From positions 34,611 through 98,610 of the forward strand of contig ML210247.1 of assembly GCA_004369085.1 (NCBI GenBank): a stretch of 64,000 nt of DNA, read 5' to 3'. Of this stretch, positions 25,799 to 38,642 are shown piece by piece. Both the position numbers and the translations under genes were made by a program. The stretch's first letter is position 1. Every line of letters begins with the position of its first letter. Source of the stretch: Coprinopsis marcescibilis. Taxonomy: Eukaryota > Basidiomycota > Agaricomycetes > Agaricales > Psathyrellaceae. The notes beneath the pieces are model-generated. The model worked only from the letters and a program-made list of their open reading frames with translations, was not told where the DNA came from and did not search any database.

Positions 25799-28700
25799 TG
25801 GCTGAGGCTGGCGACGGCAACATCAAGGTCGTAGTCCGATGTCGACCTCTCAACTCCAGGGGTGAGTTTACCACTCAGACAACTCAAGAGCTCAAATTCT
25901 AACCCCAGGACTCTCTCCGTGTCTTCCATGCGCCTGTTTCTTATGCTGATCACCTCGGACGATGCAATGACCAGAACTCGCTCGCGGTGCGAAGCCGCTC
26001 ATCCGGATGCAAGGCAACCAAACCTTCCTCGACCCTCCAGAAGCAGGTGCAGACGGAAAGTCGCGAGGAGCCGAACGAAGGGCTATGGCCTTCAGCTTCG
26101 ACAAGAGCTATTGGTCGGCTGGCCCCAGGGATGAACCAGGATACTGTTCACAGCAGACCCTGTTCGACGACCTGGGTAAGGAGCTGCTAGATCACGGTTT
26201 TGCCGGATTCAATGCATGTATTCTCGCTTGTGCGTATCTTAAATCACCAATCGAAGCAATTGCTGACCACCAGAACCCAACTGTCTGCAGATGGACAAAC
26301 TGGTACGAGTGGCCCTCTAACTCTGTCCTTGGAAGGATGAATCTCAGATTGCAACGCTCACCCCAGGTTCTGGAAAGTCGTATAGGTGCGTATCTACTAT
26401 GCAATTCTAACTCGTGACTCTGATTGAATTCAAACAGTATGATGGGATGTTCGTGTCTATGTGCTCCTCCATTCGCGTCAACCCGCTCACCTGGTCCCCG
26501 ACACAGACGGCCCCGACAAGGGTATAATCCCCCTAACATGCTCGGAACTCTTTACTCGAGTCACCCAGAAGGAATCCGAAGATCCCAACCTTACAGTCAC
26601 AGTCGAAGTCTCCTATATTGAGGTAGCCCATCCGCTCTCGATCATCCAGCCCAGTCCGCAAACTCAAAGCGATCCCTTCTTCATAGATCTACAACGAAAA
26701 GGTACGGGACCTACTGAACCCCAAGAACACGGGGAATCTCAGGGTTCGTGAACATCCAATCTACGGCCCGTATGTCGAGGATCTGTCAAAGCTCGCCGTG
26801 AGTGGATACGACGAAATGATGAACCTCATGGACGAAGGGAACAAAGCGCGTACCGTCGCCGCTACCAACATGAACGAAACGTATGCCGATTCTCCTCGCT
26901 CCTCCTTTCCTTTACGTCGGCCGGTCGAGCAGCGTCGTATTAATTGACACTCTCCTTCCTTTCATTTCTATATAGGTCCTCGCGTTCCCATGCCGTCTTC
27001 ACACTCCTTCTGACAATGAAGCGACACGATGTGCAAACCAAGATGGATACAGAAAAGGTTTCCAGAATCAGGTAGGATGGAGTCATCTATCGTTCGACTT
27101 TCATTCTTCCTGCCCTCATGGAACACTCACACTGACACCTCATCTACCCCACTAGTTTGGTCGATCTCGCAGGATCAGAACGTGCAAACTCCACAGGCGC
27201 TACCGGCCAAAGATTAAAGGAGGGTGCCAACATCAACAAGTCGCTCACAACGCTCGGCAAGGTCATCTCCCAGCTCGCGGTAGTCAGCCAGAGTGATGGA
27301 AAAAAGGGGAAGAAGGGGAAGGCAGAGGAATTCGTTCCTTATCGTGATTCCGTGCGTGATTGTCGCAATGTTTGTCTCCCTCTCCTTGCATTAACCTGAC
27401 CCTTCCTTCACCGTTTTACGTATCCTTCGTGATTCGCCCCTAAACCCTCCTACCTATTACTGGAACACTCGGTTACACCTACCGTCCTGCCTGCCGCACG
27501 GCCTCTCTTCTCCTCCGCCGTTATGATGGCGACGTCTCACAGGTGCTCACCTGGCTCCTCAAAGACAGTCTGGGTGGAAATTCCAAGACCGCCATGATTG
27601 CCGCTATCTCACCTGCCGATTACGAGGAGACACTTAGTACACTGCGTTATGCCGATCAAGCGAAGAAGATTAAGAATAAGGCGGTGGTTAACGAGGATCC
27701 CAATGCGAAGCTCGTTCGTGAGCTCAAGGAAGAGTTGGAGACGTTGCGAGGTACGTTGAAATCGCACTTTGTTTTGAGATTGTCTAGCTATGCATTCCTC
27801 TCTGACCTTGGTGTTCATCATGCATTCAATCGGTTTATGGATCACATCGCATCATATCTCATGCACCTCCTATCCTTTCATCAGCTCGGGTCGCATCTGC
27901 AGCGGGAGAGGACGTCTACGATCCCAAGGTTCCGCCTACGATGCAGAAAGTCACCTATCAAACCAAAGATGGTCGCATCAAAACTGTCACAAAGGCTGAA
28001 CTCCAGGATCAGCTCGAAGCTGGCGAGAAGCTCATGCAAGGCCTCAACGAAACATGGGAACAAAAACTGCAGAAAACCCAAGAAGTTCAAAAGGAACGGG
28101 AAAAGGCTTTGGAGGAGTTAGGTATCACAGTCGAAAAGAATCTCGTCGGCGTGCACACCCCTAAAAAAGTAAGATTTACCAAGCCAAAAATACGTCCACA
28201 AGTCGCTTCATTCACACTTCGTGTTTATTCTTAGATGCCCCATCTCGTTAATTTGGTGAGCCCACACGGTTGATTAGAAGCAATGTCTGGAGTCCCTGAA
28301 TATTCTGTTTCTTTGCGATCATCAGAACGAAGGTATGTACCTTGAGTTGACGTTCAATTCGGTCCAATAGCTGAATTGCATCACACTCTTCTAGATCCCC
28401 TCATGAGCGAATGCTTGATCTATCAACTCAAGCCAGGCAAAACCAATGTGAGTTTCAATAACCCATCTATCAGCGGTTGATAAGAACCACCGTCCACCAG
28501 GTCGGTCGCTTGGACAGTGAGGTTCCTGCCGCTATCCGGCTGAGTGGCGAAAACATTCTGGAAGAGCACTGTTGTTTCGACAACGTCGATGGAAAAGTCA
28601 CCGTAACGAGTATGCCCAATAGTATCACAGTGAGTAGCAATTAATTACGTCGAGAAAACGCTATATCTAACTAACAAGTCGTAAGTTCCTGAACGGCAAA

Positions 28701-31700
28701 CAATTAACCCCAGACCAAGTACGTTCTATGATTATGTCAAGATGGACCACAGAAGCTTAATGGTGGATCTCTTGCCATTCAACCTGTATCAGCCTCAGCG
28801 ACTCCGATCCGGGTACCGTCTGATTCTCGGTATGATTTTCTTCGAATATTCATAGAAAAAGGCGGCTTTTACCTAACCGCCCAATCCTCCAGGTGATAAC
28901 CATGTCTTTCGTTTCAACAATCCGGAAGAGGTTCGCAAGCAGCGGGATCGCGCGACCATGAAATCTAATTTGGCCAATAGCATCTCTGCGGCTGAATTGG
29001 AGGCGGCGAGCGATTCACCCCGTCCTGACTCCCCCACATCATCCGCTGGGGAATTGGATCAGGTCGATTGGAACTACGCCAAACGAGAAGCCGCTCTAGC
29101 GCGGCTGGGATTAGACCCCAGCTTGGACAATCTCCCAGACGAAGACCTTAACAAGCTGTTTGAGAAGATTACCAAGGTCAAGACCCTCCGGGATACAAAA
29201 TCTCGTCCGGAAAGCAGCATGAGTCAAGCGGACGATGTGTGGAGCGAGACTGGGCGTCTTTTGCCAAGTGATGCGACCACGGATGATACTAGTTTGTATG
29301 CTGCTCCTTGGGGTAGTCCCTTCACAGATGAGCCCTTGAAAGAAACCCAAGAGACTTTGGAGGCACGGCTGCATGAATTGGATGAATCTAGTGCCGAGAA
29401 CGAAGATCTCAAGGTTGAAAAGGAGCACATGGAGCAGCAGCTGCGGGTTGTGAAAGCACAGATGCGGCGGCTGATCGACGCTCGGGCCCGTGGCGAGGAC
29501 TTGGAGGGACTGCAATACGAACCAGTCATCTACACCGGCAAGCAACTCCGGCTTATCAGGAAGGTGCTGGACAGATGGCGAGCACATCGGTCATTCTCCA
29601 TGGCTGAACAAATCTTGATAAATGCAGTTGCAGTGAAGGAGGCCAATGTCATATGGTCAGTCAGCCGAAGATTCTATCACTGATTCTAATTGCTGATTCT
29701 GAAATTTCAGCAAAGAATTGGGCAAGCAAGTTTCTTACAACTTCACGATCGCATCCGGCGGATCCCTTGCCGCCCCAAGCTCCGCTGTTGACACCATCGC
29801 CGGCCTAGACCAATTCGGGGACGTGGCGGATCCAGTTCTCGCCTCAGCTACTCAGCCTTCAGTGGCAGTCAAGGTCATCGACAAACGTAACAATGCCATC
29901 TATGTCTGGTCGCTTGACCGAATGCAACAGCAGCTGCAGCGCATGCGAAACCTCACGACCTACATCGACCGACCATCCTACACTCAGCATTTCTCGTCTG
30001 ACGAACCTTTCTTCGAATCCCCTCCACCAGAGCTTTCCTTCATTGGAAATGCTCTCATATCACTTGCGCCGTTGTACAGGAGGCTTTCATCGTCCAGCAC
30101 GGTCCCCATATTTTGTCGATATACTGCAGAAGCCATTGGGTCCTGCAGGATTGACATCAAGATCGTGAACGTCATCGTCCCCTCGAAGTATCTCAACGGC
30201 TCTTCGCCGACAACACGTTCCAGTTCGCCTTGCCCAGGTGCAGTACCACCAGGGAGCAAGTTGAGCTTTTCCTTGACCGTTGACTCTGTCAAGGGCCTCT
30301 CTTCTTACGACTTTTCTGCTGTCCACCTCCAAGTCCGACTTTCTTCATTCGTTGGACCCTCCTTAGCTGCCGAAGAAGTCTTCCCCTCTACCGCCATAAA
30401 TATAGATGACTCGTCGCTTTCGGAACTAAAATTCCGTCGTAATTTTACGATCCAAACCGCATCCAAAGTTCTCAATCATATACGACACGGCTACGCACCC
30501 ATAGAGTTTTTCGCTACCCTCAAGCCAACATATCTAGAACGAATGGAGCGATGGGACGAAATGCGCGAACAAAAACAACTCCCTCCCTCAAATTCCACGA
30601 ACACACCATCCCCCAGTCCCGACAAACCTATCCCTCTGCCGCCTATGCGCCGATCGGAGACAGATTTTGTCGTCGAGCAGATCCATGACGTCGTAGCCTG
30701 GCTGCAAGTCTGTGAGCTAGGTCCTGATGGGTCTTACGTCCCTGTTCCCGTTATATCCCAAGGAAGCCTTGATCCCGGCGTCTTTTCTCTGCACCAAGGA
30801 CTTCAGCGACGTATATGCGTCTCTCTATCCTCGAACTCCGGCCAACAACTGCCCTGGACAGACTTCACAAAGATCAGAATTGGCAGCGTTCGATTGCTTG
30901 ATCCGCATGGACGTATTCATGATTCGACCTCGAGTGCGCTTGTTACGCTACCCTTGCTCAAGGAGCAGACACTCGAGTTCAAGCCTGATGGAAGCGGAGT
31001 ACTTACGGCCGAAGCCTTGTGGGACTCGAGTGTTCACGATTCGTTGCTATTGAACAAGGTCACTGCATCAAATCAGCGCATCCTAGTGCAGTTGCAGTTC
31101 TTTGTTGCAGTGGATACGTGTGCGGACCCTATCCAGTTCAGCATGGACCTGGCGATTGCGATGCATTCCCGCGACGCTAGCCCGCCATCGAAACTAATGT
31201 CGTTTTTTGGTTCGAGCAAGATCCTTTCCAAAACTAGTACTCTCTTTTCGGTCAAGCTTTCCCCTCCCCTTACTCGTTCGGCAAAGGACCTCTGGAGGCT
31301 CGATACAGCAGAAAAATACGTTCGAGGTGAAGAATCACTTGGTGTCTGGAGGCCTCGAGGTATATCGGTGGTGGAGGACTATGATCGCCTGATAACCACT
31401 GAACGACGGGCTGCAGACGTGCAGGCCATCCGTGTCATTTTGACGCACTCTCCACCCAAGTCTATCCCACAGGAAACTCTTGCTTGGAAGGCCGATGAAC
31501 TCCTTCAGAGGTCTGTGCTACTCTGGCAAAAGCAGTTTGGTCACCGCGGAAAGGTAAGTACAAGGGCTATTCTCGATCGATACACTTGTCGACACTCCCT
31601 GTAGATTGTCCTTAGCCAAGAACCGGATCCTGCGGATACGGTCATCTCTCCCAGAATCAAGCCAGACCCTATCCTAGACGGAATCAAGCTCATCTCTGAA

Positions 31701-32195
31701 ACCAAGTTGATACCTCGCAGGTAAGTAGTATCATTAAAAGTATCTCATTGTCCTTTCTGACGTTCTGCAGTGATACCGCAACGAAGAAAGGTCACTTGTT
31801 GATTTTGATGGATGCTGGTCAAGGCGTTTGGGAAAGGCGATGGTTTGTGCTCAAACGGTAAGCCCCATTCGCGTGTTGATCTTTGTACAACCCCTAACAA
31901 CTTTTTCGTAGACCTTATCTGCACGTTTATGCCCACTCCAACGAACTTGAGGAGGTCGGTATCATCACATTGAGTGGTGTAAATGTTGAAAGTGATCCTC
32001 TCAAGGAATCGCTCCTCGGGGTAAGATTCGGTTTACTTGCTGAATAACTGTTGTGGTGACCTTTTTACTATTTAGAAACCGTTCTCTTTCACTCTGTTCA
32101 CCGCCTCAAACTCACACGCACTCGCTGCTCCTAATATGAAGGAGATGCAATCCTGGATCGCCAAGCTGGATCCAACCCGCTTGCCATCGTCATGA
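25799..32195 (+). CDS. Kinesin-3 (UNC-104/KIF1 type) with FHA and PH domains
   Basis: This is a plus-end-directed microtubule motor of the kinesin-3 family, which moves early endosomes and vesicles in hyphae. The motor domain opens [20 protein letters not shown]. It includes the P-loop GQTGSGKS (split over micro-exons 26291-26302 and 26367-26385), switch [14 protein letters not shown], switch [22 protein letters not shown], and [20 protein letters not shown] with a Lys-rich loop-12 insert (KKGKKGK). A neck and coiled coil follow, then an FHA domain ([38 protein letters not shown]). A long stalk with the kinesin-3 central domain comes next. A C-terminal PH domain ([55 protein letters not shown]) would bind phosphoinositides. 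Introns are dense in the first third and absent over 29718-31550. The stop codon is at 32193-32195. No damage is visible. Confidence 0.93.
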
Positions 32196-33179
32196 CCTTC
32201 GCCACATGGTAGCCGGGATTTCCCTTTTAACAAATCATAACTATCGGCTGTCAACGCTTAGCATTTGTTTTAGATCTATTGCTATGCCTTATTATCTACA
32301 CCCTCATTTATAGCATCTCCTAGCTTGTCGCATACCCACAACACCTCGGGATCCGTTATCATAATCTGTAGTCACTAGCAATGTTCCCCATCACTCCCTC
32401 CGTAGTTTTTCGGATTGTCACTCCTAAACCTTTGTAATCTTATTTTTATTCTGGGCAGCTCGGTAGAATTTATGGGCTTTCGACTTTATGATGAGTGTCA
32501 GAGTGCCACACGCATTTGTAGCACTCTGTACCAGGCCAAAGCTTATGACAAGTTAGATTGATTGAAGGGTCCCCTCATAAAAGCTACCTAGTAGTACTTC
32601 AATGGAGTCGTGGCAACAGGATTTTTGTTTTGATTTGCCTTGCCGTAAACCTTCAAACATTACTTGGTGAACTAGTGAATGAAAGGCCAACATTATTTAG
32701 CCTTTGGTCGTGAACCTACCGGTTACTAAACGCCTGACTCCTACGTCATAGTAGCGTGTTTCCAGCTTACCTTGGTGGCAAAACTCGTGCTGTCAATGGG
32801 ATGTCCTAGCCTAGTGTTCCGAACTCAACCTTAAGCCACCTTAGAGACGAGGTTTCAAGAAGGGCCCGGGGTCCTATGAACGAGAGGTTTGAAATGTTTT
32901 TGAATTCGTAAATATGTGCAGTGTGAATAATGAAGGTATAATACATGCTGTTGCGTCTATATATATATGCCAGTGTCCCTCCTTGAAATGTAAATGATTA
33001 ATCAGATCTATGCCTTCTAGCAACCATGCGCCGTCGCCCTTAATACGGTAATAGACTTAAGTCGTTAATTATCAGCAGCCCGCTGGCAGGTAGAGTCGTT
33101 GCGGTTGTGACATTTTCATGCTCTCCTGTGTTCCACTGGAACTAGAGTCAGCCTTGTGGTTGGGGTAATGAAAATGGGA
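32196..33179. other. Convergent intergenic region kinesin-3 / CFA synthase
   Basis: About 1 kb, AT-rich. No open frame above background and no RNA gene or repeat was recognised. It is long for a convergent spacer in this window, where others are 0.2-0.5 kb. Confidence 0.55.
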
Positions 33180-35150
33180 TCAGTCGCAGCACTCTGGGAT
33201 GTCATTCTAGTAGGTTGAACGTTTCATAAACTTGGAATAGGAACCAGTTGCAGGAACAACATACCTCGCGAATGAAAGTCAACATGTGGCATGTAATGTA
33301 GCCTTTGGAGAAGCCGGCTCCGGCATAGGCGAAGAGGTACTTCCATTTCCTCTTGAAGGACTCATAGTCTGCAACGTCGGACAGTTCGGGGTAGTCTTTT
33401 GTGACGAGTTCCTGTGTAAGGTTGGCTTCCAGCCGCCTGCCCCATTCTCGTAGTGTGCGGGGATAGTCTGTGGTGGGCATTTAATTCGTGAGTATATACT
33501 GGGCGGTACGATGATCCGAAAGACTTGCGTGCAGCGTGGTTCTCAACCCCTTGCAAAGTGAAACGCCCTTGTGACGATGTGTGGGCGGCCGTGATCAATG
33601 CAGTAGCGCTGGGCAGACTCGAATTGGGCCACATGTACTTGCGCATGAAGTCCTCAGCTCTATAGCCCTGTTAAATCGGAAACCTGAAACGGTTGGAAAA
33701 CAGAGGCTCACTGATAACTCGAGTACCGTGATTCGGGAAAGGTCGATGAGGTGACGACAGCGGTTGCTTTCTGAGGCTTGAGCGCAAAGTCGACCAACTT
33801 GAAATAGGTGTTGTAGTATTTTGGTCCGACGTGCTGGAGTTCATTGATCAGTACCAACGTCAATTGTCGAACTACTTCCCACCCACCTCAATCATTTCAA
33901 TGCTGATAAAGGCATCAAAAGCATTCTCCCATTCTGCAGGAATTTCGCGGTAGTCCATAAGGTGAACTCGGATGCGGTCCTCTAACCCGGCGGCGGCAAT
34001 GCGCTCTTCAGCGAGATTTTTTTGTTCGATAGACAAAGTTAGCGTGTCGACTTGACATCCAAACGAACGAGCGGCCTGGGGTAGCAGATGGTTAATCTAC
34101 CGTGTTGTATGTGTCCCCGAGATGGAACTCACTTCAATTGCGAGACCACCCCAACCGCTACCGAATTCAAGAATTCGATCACCTGGCTTGACCCGCGCTG
34201 CCCGCAGAACATGGTGTAGTTTGCGGCGTTGTGCAGATTCAAGATCTCCTGGTGTTGGGCCCATTTGGAGGTCTCCTCGAACGCCACCCTCTGCTTCACC
34301 CCAGAGTGCACAGGAGTACATCATCTCCTTGCTCAAGAAAGCCTGAAGCGAACAAAAGTTTCAGTCATCGCGGAACCTTGAGTATAAAGTTTGTGGCCCA
34401 CCTTGAACAGCTCGTTTGATTGATCATAGCTCGCAATGGCGTTGAGGCGTGCTTGGGACCGAGTTTGGCCCAGGAAGCTGTTGTACAGAGCGGTCATAGC
34501 GGATGAGATTCGTGCAACTGTTGAAGACAGTGTCATCTCCATCCCCGATTGATTGTCCAGCCAGAGCTACAACCAAGTCAGTTCAACTTGACAGGGACGC
34601 ATAAAGGTCAAGTTTGACGCACATCCATTGCACCCTTGAGACTGGAGACTTCACAATCCCCAATCATGTACGCTTCACTGACTGCATGATGATGATAAGA
34701 TTAGTGATTGGCGCTGAGACGCTTATGGCCAGAAAGGTCAACGTACACCCCACATCACCGGACCTGAATAGAAAGACGACATGAGACCATGTTGGCAATG
34801 TAAGAGGTGGATAAAGATCTCACAATAGAATTCGCATCCAAAAATTGTCGTTGATGATCTTCAATTGGACATCGTTGCATCCCGGTTGAGAAGTTCCATA
34901 CTGGTGCTGCCCTTCCGCGTCGGAAATGGTTAAGCGACCGATGGCAATGGCGTCCTCAAGGACTGATAGGATAGAGCTCCGAGCTACATACAGAGTTGAG
35001 CCTGCAGGGATTGAGAAGGATGCAAGTGGCTGACGTACCAAAGGAAGTCATCCAAGATCGAGGACTCAAAGCAGAGAGCAGCGTTGAGGTCTGCAACGCC
35101 TTGGCCGATGTTGGGAACTGGACACATGAGGTAGAGTTCGTCGAAGGCAT
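33180..35150 (-). CDS. Cyclopropane-fatty-acyl-phospholipid synthase-like methyltransferase
   Basis: This is an S-adenosylmethionine-dependent enzyme of the CFA synthase family, which methylenates or methylates unsaturated acyl chains of membrane lipids. The start at 35150 (MPSTNSTSCVQFPTSAKALQ) was chosen because its frame joins across a 38-bp intron to STLYVARSSILSVLEDAIAI. Conserved parts follow: VQLKIINDNFWMRIL, SYDQSNELFKAFLSKEMMYS, the SAM-binding loop RILEFGSGWGGLAIE, DAFISIEMIEHVGPKYYNTY, FKLVDFALKPQKA and DYPRTLREWGRRLEANL. The final exon is uncertain. An intron from about 33266 to 33207 gives an ending FIRENDIPECCD with the stop at 33180; reading through would stop at 33202. About ten introns are present. 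The family is widespread in bacteria and patchy in fungi. Confidence 0.85.
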
Positions 35151-36552
35151 CTCTACGGTGTGTAGATATAGAGAGTAGTCCACAACGAAAGATGGAGGGC
35201 GGAGATATTGGAGAACGACCCAGAGAAAGCATAGGGCTTATAAAGGTTTGAGACGCGGTATGAAGGAGATGGCATTCGAGATTCCCGTGGTTGTGGGTGA
35301 AGATCGGCAAAATACAGGACGCAATCTATGAAAGTAAGCGAGGGATTCGCGAACTGGCAGATAGATCGTGTCCTGAAAATGGGAGCGAGGCGTGTGCATC
35401 GCGTTCGTTGGATATCGTCCAGGGTCGTGTCCTCGTACTCGATATGGAATGAGTCAATGGGTTTAACCTCACAAGCAACTCCGGAAGCCTTCCACACCAC
35501 GAACCTTGATCTCATCACAACAAGAAAGTCTGCCTTTCCAGATCCCTCGACTGTCGACAGCATGGCGTAATAGATTTAGCTTTCGCCACTCGAAACCCAA
35601 AACTACTCGCCAACCCTGGGTTCCTGCATTGCGATTCCTCCCACGTGCGATTTCCGTTGTTCGGATTTCTGGTCCTCCAGGATTCAGTCCTTGGATCCCA
35701 GGATCCCATTGCTTCCGAGGAAAGAGAAAAAGACTTTGGAATTTCCAATTTCACGTCCCACACAAGGCTGATTGACACTGCAACTGCACTGGCAGAAAAT
35801 ACATTCATCCATACCACACTTCGCCAGCCACAGAAAGACTTACTCGTCCCTGCCGTTAACCAACAGAAACGTATCGCCGAGGCGTTCTCCCCCTAATCAC
35901 CTTTGTGGGGAAACAGAACCACAGACGCTTCCTATGATAAGGATCCCATCCAAAACACAGGATTGCGTACAAAATGTTTCTCGCACATATGTCATCCGGG
36001 AGCAACTCACATCACCCCATTCTAGTATGTGTTCAAAATCCGAGACCTCCTCGGACCTACCGCAGAAAATGTCAGGAACAGTTACCAGCGACGCGAGTTC
36101 CAGTTACTCGACTCCGAGTCCAGATGGGAATCGTGAGCTATCGCACTCAATCGACTCTTAAAAATCCCCAGATAAATCGCAAGAGACACCGTGTCCACCT
36201 AAATTGAGACACATCTCCAGCCGCCAAGGCAAAGCACTGAGAAAGTCGCCCACTGTCAGAAATAGGAAAGCTCCCTCAAAATGCTGATAGGACAAGCTGA
36301 ACATGCTTCGTAATATCCACGATCTGAACTTGGCGCTCGTCGGATGTCACTACAGACTCCCTCCCTACATTTGACAACAATCAAATCGAGATTCTGCGAT
36401 TGAGGCATCAAGCTCTATAATAGGAAGTGAGTAACTGGTGTGAAGAGCTGAGTTTAGAGATGGATATAGAAGCGTTGAGTATGAGTGAATCGTACAGGTT
36501 CTGTCGCCCAAAAGACCTTGCGAAGCAATGGTTTCGGGCACCTGGAGCAATT
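35151..36552. other. Region upstream of CFA synthase without an assignable gene
   Basis: A TATA-like TATAAG on the minus strand near 35235-35245 fits a CFA synthase promoter. Two open frames look somewhat protein-like: a minus-strand one starting at 35563 (MLSTVEGSGKADFLVVMRSR) and a plus-strand Ser-rich one ending at 36161 (SASSSYSTPSPDG-like). Neither shows a domain or a clear exon structure, so neither is called as a gene. Confidence 0.4.
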
Positions 36553-37190
36553 TCACAACAGAAACATGGCCGAAGGGCGATGGGCGCAACAGGTCTCTTT
36601 TTCATTCCGTGTTCTTCTTGCACCAAGTTCTATTCGAATGGAAGATACCCCGTTAAAAAGCGGAATGACGGGAGCTAAAGGAATATGGACACGAAGCGGG
36701 ATGAATTCGATCTGGAGACGGTATAATAAGCCGTTGAATTCTTGTTTCCCAATTTGCAGAGATGACTCAGTAGGCGGAACGAGTGCTGGTCGGTCATTAC
36801 GCTAAACGTCAATGTCGATTTAGAGGTGAGATTCAACTTTGAGACGGATCTCACCAATAATAGCAACATTAGGCGGGCATCGAACGGTTAGCAGAACTTG
36901 TGTTATAAATGACGCGCACGTACCTGATGTTGTTTCCACACACAAGGCCCTGTACAGCTACTTTGACGGCAAAGCTTAAAAACAGGAGCGAGTACGGTTA
37001 ATTTTGCCCTCGATCGAGCGCCGTCGATGAGAGATAAATCACAAAGGACTCGAACAAGCGAGTATAGAATCAGATCGCAAGAAGACTGACATCCTTTCGC
37101 AAGATACCGAACAAAGGTTGACAAGGGATACTTCGACGATAATGCAAATTTTGTAAAACTCACTGGATCGATATCTGAGCGGCTTCCCAT
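36553..37190 (-). CDS. Possible intron-rich hypothetical gene
   Basis: Several minus-strand pieces look coding when splice sites are considered: MGSRSDIDP from 37190 before a GTGAGT donor, FAVKVAVQGLVCGNNI near 36920-36975 after an AG, PPNVAIIGEIRLKVESHL near 36825-36880, and IEFIPLRVHIPLAPVIPLFN continuing to a stop at 36553. The short beta-strand-like pieces suggest a small globular protein. I could not find a splice pattern that joins all of them in one frame, and I recognise no family. It may be a real gene, a decayed one, or chance. Confidence 0.25.
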
Positions 37191-37468
37191 CGTGGAAACA
37201 GGTCAGTTGCTAAAACCCGTTCGAAGCAAACGAATAGTTTGATTGACTGTTCGGAATGAATATTCGCTTGAGTTCAAGGAGACAGAACGGAGCGGATTTG
37301 GCTGCGGAGCATGAGCGAGCAATAGAACGTTCGAGATACCTCCAGAAAGACCGACCGACGCAGACTATCCACAGCCCAGACTCGCCAAATTTCAAAAAAC
37401 AGACGAGTTGCTTTCACATCTTCTTCGAATGCGTTGCAGACCGAGAGGTTAAAAAAAGGTTGTATAAT

Positions 37469-38466
37469 TCAAGAAAAGACTTCGGCCGTAGAGATGGCTG
37501 CTTGCGGCGGAGCTACCGCTTCTTCTCTTGCAGGCCGATGTACACTTGTGGAGCTGTAGTATAACCTATTCGCAACATCATTCACGACCCAATCCAAGCC
37601 GGTTACCAAGTTTGCGCCGGTCACTGCACTGCAGGCCCAGATTGTCCAGTGGTGCGATTTGATCGAGCGAAGGTCTAAAGCCTGGTGTGGGGGATACCCA
37701 GGTCAGCCTCTGAACGACATGGGATTGAACGGAAGCCGAGTTTTGACAGTGTGAGCTTACATCGCATATTTCGGAATCGCTCATGGATCCCGGCAGATCT
37801 TGCTTGTTCGCGAATACAAGTAATGATGCTCCTGCCAGTCTCTGTAAAATCGTTCGACGACGGGCCATAATTGAGGATGAGTTGATATAAAGCAAGCGCG
37901 GCAGATACCGAGAACGAGTCAGCGGTGTTCAGCAGACACAATCGAAGAAGGTAAAGGAGAATGGAAACGCACGTCTTCGGTCAGCAGGCTATGCAGCTCC
38001 TGTTTACAATCTTCCATTCTGAGACGGTCACTGGAGTCTACGACCCAGACCAACGCGTCTGTCTGCTCAAAGTAATTTCTCCAGTATGGGCGAAGAGTTC
38101 TTTGACCTCCAACGTCCCCTAAACGTGACGCTTGGAGTCAAACAAACAGATGAATCAAGAATTCCGATGGCCCTACAGATATTAAGGGTGTAACTGAACT
38201 CATTGTTAGGGTCGATAGATGACGAGAGCGTGACACGTACTTTCTATGAACGAACGTCTTGATATTGAATCCCAACGTGGGACTAATACCACTGATATCT
38301 TCATTGTTAAGCTTTTTCAGAATGGTGGTCTTTCCCGCATTGTCTAAACCACTGGTCCATTTCATACGAAAGTTCAATGGTCAGAAATATAAGAGACCTA
38401 CAGGAAGAGGATACGCATTTCTCTTTCCTTTTGGCGATTTTTACGAATAATAGACAGCAGGCCCAT
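37469..38466 (-). CDS. ARL2: ARL2-type small GTPase with C-terminal extension
   Basis: Arl2 (Alp41 in fission yeast, Cin4 in budding yeast) acts with tubulin cofactors in alpha/beta-tubulin folding. The N-terminus [20 protein letters not shown] has the Gly2 typical of Arf/Arl proteins. The P-loop GLDNAGKTT follows after the first intron, then [11 protein letters not shown] (switch I), [20 protein letters not shown] (switch II), [20 protein letters not shown], the base-recognition motif FANKQDLPG, and [20 protein letters not shown]. Seven exons join in frame. The conserved part ends near [13 protein letters not shown], but the frame continues about 30 residues (ending ISTAEVFS) to a stop at 37469, which is longer than human ARL2. 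The gene is divergent from eIF5B, with 176 bp between starts. Confidence 0.92.
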
Positions 38467-38642
38467 GATGGTACTGGTAAGAAGGACACAGGGGTCAATT
38501 TGACTCGGTTGGGCGCGCGCGTCACGATCTGACCGCTGACTTATCAGATAGCCGGAGCCTAATTTGTCGTCCTCCTGAGTCAATCGCAGCCACAACAATA
38601 AAATATTTCTTCCTCATCGTCCCTGTATACTGACCTGTTATC
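38467..38642. promoter_or_regulatory. Shared divergent promoter of ARL2 and eIF5B
   Basis: There are 176 bp between the start codons. A GC-rich alternating purine/pyrimidine patch sits near 38509-38530. No separate gene fits here. Confidence 0.5.

Noticed and set aside
35772..36161. 129-residue Ser-rich plus-strand frame
   Set aside because: The last 44 residues look somewhat coding, but no upstream exon chain or homology can be recognised; too weak to call.
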